Source: Shewanella psychropiezotolerans
GTDB lineage: Bacteria > Pseudomonadota > Gammaproteobacteria > Enterobacterales > Shewanellaceae
Assembly: GCF_007197555.1 (NCBI RefSeq)
Contig: NZ_CP041614.1
Coordinates: 3,340,001-3,404,000, forward strand
DNA: 64,000 nt
Reading direction: 5' to 3'
Position numbers and translations under genes: made by a program. Position 1 is the first letter of the stretch, and each line of letters opens with the position of its first letter. This document shows positions 59,432 to 64,000 of the stretch, one piece after another. Under the pieces are notes generated by a model. It was given only the letters and a program-made list of their open reading frames with translations, had not been told where the DNA came from and did no database searches.

Positions 59432-60868
59432 TTAAGGTAAGAAGATAAACTTAGCAACGAAGAGCAAGGTAAGCGCCCAAACCCCCTTAGAGACTTGATT
59501 TGACTTACCGGCACCGAGTTTCAGGACAGTGTAAGTGATAAAGCCAAAAGCGATACCGTTAGCGATAGAGAAAGTTAACGTCATCATGATAGTCGTACAA
59601 ACAGCTGGCGCGTATTCAGTTAGATCATCCCAGTCTAGTCCTTTAAGAGAGCTCATCATTAACATAGCAACGTAGATGAGTGCACCATCAACCGCGAAAC
59701 CTGGTAGCATCTGCGCAAGGGGGAGAAAAAACACTCCCGCAGCAAATAACAAACCAATAGCAACAGCCGTTAGACCCGTACGCCCGCCAACGGCAACACC
59801 CGCAGCAGATTCAACATAAGAAGTGACTGGTGGACAGCCAAAACCAGTACCAATGACAGATGCGATAGAGTCAGCTTTTAACGATTTGCTTAGCCCTTCA
59901 ATTTTACCATTTTCATCTTGCAGGTTTGCACGTTCGGCAACCCCCATCAAGGTACCTGCAGTATCGAAAATATTAACAAACAGGAAAGTCACAATGACAG
60001 GAATTAATGCGACTTGAAACGCGCCAGCAATGTCAGCCTTCCACAAAATAGGTTCAAGAGAAGAGAACTCAGGTACGGCCATCAAACCTGTGTAACTAAC
60101 AAAACCAGAAGCAGGAGCGAAAGACTTAGCCGCTTCTGAAACCACAAAGAAGTCGGTGGGTAAAACCCAGGTCATAGCAAAAGCAATAAATGTCGTTGTC
60201 GCAATACCAATTAAAATAGCACCAAAAACGTTACGGTAGCTAAGCACTGCTATCAATAAGAAACTAAAGAAACCTAAAGCCGGTGCTTCTGGGCCAAACT
60301 GGCCGAAACCGAAATGGGTCATGTCAGCAAGCGCGACTATGTTATCAGCGTCTGCAACGACGATGCCAGTGAAGCGCAAACCGATGAAGCCAAGAAAAAG
60401 CCCCACACCGGCTGTCATAGCGAGTCTCAGACTCATAGGGATACTGTCTAACATCCATTCCCTGAGACGCGTGACACTCATCAATACAAACATGACACCT
60501 GAGAGAAAAACGGCGCCTAATGCAATTTCCCAGGTATACCCCAAGGAGCCCACCACAGTGAAAGTGAAGAAAGCATTGAGTCCCATCCCAGGAGCGAGGC
60601 CCACTGGCCAGTTTGCATAAAACCCCATAAGAATCGTTGCAATAGCCGCACCTAGGCAAGTCGCAAGGAACAGTCCATCGAAGGGCATACCTGTTTTAGA
60701 CATAATAATAGGATTTAAAAACATGATGTAAGACATTGTAACGAAGGTGGTAAGCCCCGCCAAAAGCTCAGTTTTTACCGTGGTATTATGCGCAGAAAGC
60801 TTGAATATACGCTCTAAGATCCCACCAGCACTATCTTGTTTATCGTACGTTTTACTAACCTGTTCCAT
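59432..60868 (-). CDS. NCS2-family purine permease (hypoxanthine/guanine/adenine type)
   Basis: A proton-coupled nucleobase transporter of 478 residues. The group signature is at the start: AHNTTVKTELLAGLTTFVTMSYIMFLNPIIM and GLAPGMGLNAFFTFTVV. VTFLFVNIFDTAGTLMGVAERA and GTGFGCPPVTSYVESAAGVAVGGRTGLTAVAIG are also present. This is the PbuG/GhxP-PurP branch, not the xanthine/uracil UraA branch. About 12-14 membrane helices are expected. It would supply purines that enter through the Tsx-like porin (inference). It is monocistronic. Confidence 0.92.
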   Translation of the reverse strand: MEQVSKTYDKQDSAGGILERIFKLSAHNTTVKTELLAGLTTFVTMSYIMFLNPIIMSKTGMPFDGLFLATCLGAAIATILMGFYANWPVGLAPGMGLNAFFTFTVVGSLGYTWEIALGAVFLSGVMFVLMSVTRLREWMLDSIPMSLRLAMTAGVGLFLGFIGLRFTGIVVADADNIVALADMTHFGFGQFGPEAPALGFFSFLLIAVLSYRNVFGAILIGIATTTFIAFAMTWVLPTDFFVVSEAAKSFAPASGFVSYTGLMAVPEFSSLEPILWKADIAGAFQVALIPVIVTFLFVNIFDTAGTLMGVAERANLQDENGKIEGLSKSLKADSIASVIGTGFGCPPVTSYVESAAGVAVGGRTGLTAVAIGLLFAAGVFFLPLAQMLPGFAVDGALIYVAMLMMSSLKGLDWDDLTEYAPAVCTTIMMTLTFSIANGIAFGFITYTVLKLGAGKSNQVSKGVWALTLLFVAKFIFLP

Positions 60869-61457
60869 AACTACAGTACTCTTGTTGATTGATATATAAG
60901 GTCATTTTTTACTATTTAATATTTGACCTGCTTTTTGCTGAACTAAGTATCCAATAGCTAACACCAGCAGTGGCTAATGACTAGAAAGAGGCTGTGTTAG
61001 ACCCTATTTCTTTGTAGCTAAACCAATAGAACATAAAAAAAAACCAAAGTTAACAATAAAGACACACTTTGAATTTCACAATGTGGAAACACTATAGAAA
61101 GTAAAAAACACCCCCAAGATGTGGGAGCATTACAGACAGCAGATGAAGCTTAAAAAACCATTATCGGGGCATTATCCAGTCTATCTTGCCTCGTATGCAG
61201 TACTCGCTAGGTGATTGATAGACCGTGTAAAAAATGGCTTTTCGCCATAGACAAGCTGAGTAGAGCAAACAGCTGGGAATAAATTACGCACGCAGCTCAG
61301 TCAAACGTTGAGATTTAGCCAGCATTACGCTTACCTTGAAAGGTGATATTGGTGTTTTGGGCTATGAATAGTAAATATCTACCACCGGGCGATGGTAGGG
61401 GTAATAACATCATCAGACAAATTAGCTTGAATATCATTAGCGTTACTAAGTAAGTGA
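60869..61457. other. Intergenic region without a gene
   Basis: 589 nt, AT-rich, between the permease (start at 60868) and the GlcG-like gene (stop at 61458). It contains the permease promoter, but no consensus, riboswitch or hairpin stands out. Short frames are not credible. Confidence 0.5.
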
Positions 61458-61901
61458 TTAGCTATCCGCTTGAGAAGAAAATTGATTAAAAGTATCGACT
61501 CCAGCTTGAGCACAATCTAAGTCTTGCCTAGGGGCACCTGAACTTACTCCTATCCCACCGATCACCTTGCCATCAAATGTAATAGGTAAGCCTCCTCCTA
61601 CGATACAAAAACGACCTCCTAGGGCCGTATGAATACCAAACAGTTGATTGTCATGCCCAGGGACACAGGCTTGATTGACTTCATGGGTCGCCTTACGAGC
61701 CGATGCTGCTGTGAATGCCTTATCTTGAGAAAGAATTATACTGTGTATTTTACCGCCATCCATACGCTCAAAGGCGATTAAACTTCCGGACTCATCGACA
61801 ACAGAAATGCACATAGGTACCCCCAATGACTTTGCTTTATCTACAGCACCTTCAATGATCAGTTTTGCTTCCGCTTGATTTAATCTATTTAGGGTTAACA
61901 T
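61458..61901 (-). CDS. GlcG/HbpS-family protein (DUF336)
   Basis: A 147-residue cytosolic protein of the GlcG/HbpS fold. The start LTLNRLNQAEAKLIIEGAVDKAKSLGVPMCISVVDESGSLIAFERMDG and the signature GGRFCIVGGGLPITFDGKVIGGIGVSSGAPRQDLDCAQAGVD are complete. GAGGATAAG precedes the ATG. Members occur in glycolate, glycerol/diol and hydroxyaspartate operons; some bind haem, but their reaction is unknown. It lies just downstream of the IclR gene on the same strand and is probably co-transcribed. Confidence 0.87.
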   Translation of the reverse strand: MLTLNRLNQAEAKLIIEGAVDKAKSLGVPMCISVVDESGSLIAFERMDGGKIHSIILSQDKAFTAASARKATHEVNQACVPGHDNQLFGIHTALGGRFCIVGGGLPITFDGKVIGGIGVSSGAPRQDLDCAQAGVDTFNQFSSQADS

Positions 61902-62036
61902 CTCTTATCCTCATCAACTTAAAAATAATGCCCAAGCGCCTTTACTACATCATTAAAGATCCCACGTATCATCTCAACTGTGACTAGCTAATCTGATACT
62001 CATTGATATAAGGGCTGGCTTGTTACGCTTATATGC

Positions 62037-62849
62037 TTACTCCGGTGAAACGGATTCTTCGACATAACCCAACTCTGCAGATAACGCCTTACCTGCCACA
62101 ATTAAATCATGTACCCATTCATCCTTTCGCCGCTCGATGGGAGCAGACACAGACAAACCAGCGACCACTTCACCATATCTGTCATGCAACAAGACACCGA
62201 TACAGCCGACACCCATCTCTGCTTCTTCATTATCGAAAGCATAACCTTGCTCGACACATGCCATACATTCATCCATCAGAGTATCGAATGACGAAAATGT
62301 CTTACGTGTATAGGTAGGTAAATTAGTCCGTTGAACGTAGCCTTTAATCCCTTCCTTACCAGCCATACCCAACATCATTTTACCCACCCCAGTAACATGC
62401 AATGGAGCACGACTACCAATAATCTGTTGCACATGCATCATCCTATTTGGAATCGCTTTTTCAATGTAAATAACCACATCACCCTCACGTGTCGTGAGGT
62501 TGATGGTTTCGCCAAAGTTATCCCTTAGTTTTTCCATATAGGGTATGGCAATTTTACGAAAGTCGACATTTGTATTTGGGTAATTACTCAGCCTTAATAG
62601 CCTGCCACTTAATAGATATTTCCCCGTACCGTCTCTTTCAACAAAGCGATTATCGATTAACGAATGCAGTATGCGAAAGGCCGTAGACGGCGCTAAGTTG
62701 GTATCGGCACTCAAGGCTTTAAGTGTGACTGGCATGGAGTAGCGTGATATTGCATCTAGCAACATAGCAGCCCTATCAATCACTTGAATTCGAGTTTTAG
62801 TTTTAGTTTTAGTTTTAGTTTTAGTTTTTTCAAGATTATTACTGCTCAT
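62037..62849 (-). CDS. IclR-family regulator (BhcR-like?)
   Basis: A 270-residue regulator taken from the ATG at 62849 (MSSNNLEK); an in-frame upstream extension to 62915 lacks support. A Lys-Thr repeat linker (residues ~8-18) leads into the winged helix (IQVIDRAAMLLDAISRYSMPVTLKALSADTNLAPSTAFRILHSLIDNRFVERD). The IclR ligand domain follows (REGDVVIYIEKAIPNRMMHVQQIIGSRAPLHVTGVGKMMLG, GVGCIGVLL). It is divergent from the dehydratase-like gene. Glyoxylate is a common IclR-type effector and the ligand of BhcR in the hydroxyaspartate cycle; assignment here is an inference. Confidence 0.85.
   Translation of the reverse strand: MSSNNLEKTKTKTKTKTKTRIQVIDRAAMLLDAISRYSMPVTLKALSADTNLAPSTAFRILHSLIDNRFVERDGTGKYLLSGRLLRLSNYPNTNVDFRKIAIPYMEKLRDNFGETINLTTREGDVVIYIEKAIPNRMMHVQQIIGSRAPLHVTGVGKMMLGMAGKEGIKGYVQRTNLPTYTRKTFSSFDTLMDECMACVEQGYAFDNEEAEMGVGCIGVLLHDRYGEVVAGLSVSAPIERRKDEWVHDLIVAGKALSAELGYVEESVSPE
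62795..62824. repeat. Hexanucleotide repeat (TTTTAG)5 in the regulator gene
   Basis: Five perfect copies of TTTTAG followed by six T. On the coding strand AAAACT repeats encode Lys-Thr pairs. Copy-number changes keep the frame. Confidence 0.9.
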
Positions 62850-62920
62850 AATCACAACGCTTATTTTGAATAATGTAGTTAAAACTACAATAAAACGAAT
62901 TCCAAATTGATGCAAATTAA

Positions 62921-62935
62921 TTCCACATTATGAAA
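62921..62935. promoter_or_regulatory. TTCC-N7-GAAA motif, site 2
   Basis: TTCCACATTATGAAA, 72 nt upstream of the IclR-type regulator's start; placed for autoregulation. Confidence 0.4.
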
Positions 62936-63022
62936 GCACTGGAATTTCTTATTCCCCCACAAAGAAAAATACCTATATTTTCAATCTGATAACTTGATCA
63001 CCTAGTGGTGACGCTTCAAAGA

Positions 63023-63037
63023 TTCCACTATACGAAA
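63023..63037. promoter_or_regulatory. TTCC-N7-GAAA motif, site 3
   Basis: TTCCACTATACGAAA, 157 nt before the dehydratase start codon; the closest match to site 1. Confidence 0.45.
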
Positions 63038-63065
63038 TTTAAACCGATTGCGTGAAATTAGTAGC

Positions 63066-63080
63066 TTCCATAAAGTGAAA
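63066..63080. promoter_or_regulatory. TTCC-N7-GAAA motif, site 4
   Basis: TTCCATAAAGTGAAA, 43 bp after site 3, about four helical turns, so on the same DNA face. Confidence 0.4.
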
Positions 63081-63193
63081 TTGAAATTTATTAACTCAAA
63101 GTAATAACTTGCATCGATTAAGAATCGCCGCCCACCCTGGTGAATCGATGTTTATCTATACGCAACGAGCAGGATGAGTATTGAGAGGAAAAT

Positions 63194-64000
63194 ATGAGTA
63201 GTGCAACCGAATCGACTATGTACATTCCAACCTATGATGATGTGCTTGTAGCTCATGAACGCATTAAACCTTACATTCATGAAACACCAGTATTAACTTC
63301 TCGTTTCTTGAATGAATTAACAGGTGCAGAGTTATTTTTTAAATGCGAAAACTTACAAAAAGCAGCCGCATTTAAAGTACGCGGAGCCTGTAATGCAGTA
63401 TTTGGCTTAACCGACGAAGAAGCAAAAATCGGTGTCGCCACCCACTCTTCGGGAAATCATGCACTGTCTTTGGCATACGCCGCGGGACAACGTGGGATTG
63501 ACGTTACTGTAGTGATGCCAAGAACGGCTCCCCAAGCAAAGAAAGATGCCGTGATAGGTTATGGCGGTACCATAGTCGAATGTGAGCCATCCACCAGCTC
63601 TCGTGAAGCGGTGTTTAGCGAAGTTGTGGCACAGTCTGGTGCTGATTTTGTTCATCCTTATAACGATCCACGAGTTATCGCAGGTCAAGCAACCTGCTCT
63701 AAAGAGCTGATTAGTCAGGTTGATAATTTAGATATTGTGATTGCCCCAATTGGTGGCGGAGGCATGATATCAGGCACATGTCTCACCTTATCGACAATTG
63801 CCCCAGAAATTAACGTTTATGCGGCAGAGCCCCTCAATGCAGATGATGCCGCGCGTTCATTAAAAGCCGGATACATCATCGCCGATGATGCCCCAATACC
63901 GTTGCCGATGGCCTTAAAGTGCCCTTAAAAGATCTGACTTGGCACTTCGTAAAAAACCATGTAACCGATATTTTAACCGCTACCGAAGAAGAGATAGTAG
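63194..64000 (+). CDS. PLP-dependent hydroxyaspartate/threonine dehydratase-like enzyme (BhcB-like), frameshifted, 3' end outside window
   Basis: A fold-type II PLP enzyme of the serine racemase/threonine dehydratase family. The Schiff-base Lys61 is in AAFKVRGA, SSGNHA is at 85-90, and GGGGM (187-191) is the phosphate-binding loop. The stretches MYIPTYDDV..AHERIKPYI and HPYNDPRVIAGQ..C.KEL look like beta-hydroxyaspartate dehydratase BhcB as I remember it. The frame leaves family sequence after IIADDA and ends at 63928. NTVADGLKVPLKDLTWHFV continues in the next frame to the window edge. One more C in CCCC (63891-63894) repairs it. GAGAGG precedes the ATG. A catabolic threonine dehydratase or EutB-type enzyme is the alternative. 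Confidence 0.8.

Overview
The window looks like a Shewanella chromosome (inference). The block serS-crcB-rarA-lolA-ftsK-lrp-ald-trxB-rplT-rpmI-infC-thrS-pteridine reductase-ribE-norM is the arrangement I know from Shewanella, and the PunR, TusBCDE and T6SS proteins read as gammaproteobacterial.

Layout. (1) 1-22,940, minus strand: a complete Vibrio cholerae-type T6SS cluster, in transcription order tssB-tssC-tssE-tssF-tssG-fha-tssJ-tssK-tssL-clpV-vasH-tagO-tssA-tssM-vasL-hcp-vgrG, with vgrG cut by the window edge. VasH is a sigma54 activator, and hcp has a good sigma54 -24/-12 promoter. (2) 22,941-24,605: AT-rich spacer with two small unrecognised ORFs. (3) 24,606-30,036: RND efflux adaptor and pump, then a YbaY/META-domain lipoprotein. 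(4) 30,380-33,084: tRNA-Ser(UGA) with two degraded tail copies, and the divergent purine-nucleoside pair punC/punR. (5) 33,289-52,330: housekeeping core (yccA, tusDCBE, serS to thrS, pteridine reductase, ribE, norM). (6) 52,488-54,630: a tandem tRNA array of ten initiator tRNA-fMet, three tRNA-Val(GAC) and three copies of a strange 104-105 nt fMet derivative in which the interior is replaced but both acceptor-stem halves are kept. (7) 54,765-64,000: accessory metabolism: malic enzyme, Tsx-like porin, glyoxylate-type aminotransferase, purine permease, GlcG-like protein, an IclR regulator and a beta-hydroxyaspartate-dehydratase-like enzyme. This group may be part of a glyoxylate/hydroxyaspartate pathway continuing past the right edge.

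The most important technical observation is that seven genes (clpV, tssK, tssF, tssC, lolA, a 107-residue small protein and the dehydratase) are each broken by one missing base. Every site can be explained by a run of C/G that is one base too short, and restoring one base gives the normal family length in every case that can be checked. Because lolA is normally essential, I read these as homopolymer sequencing errors, so the T6SS is probably intact.

The most novel biology candidates are the fMet-derived long RNAs in the tRNA array, a TTCC-N7-GRAA motif that recurs around the IclR/dehydratase genes and in front of a possible small RNA, and a pair of TTGACR-N4-TGTCAR palindromes upstream of the aminotransferase.
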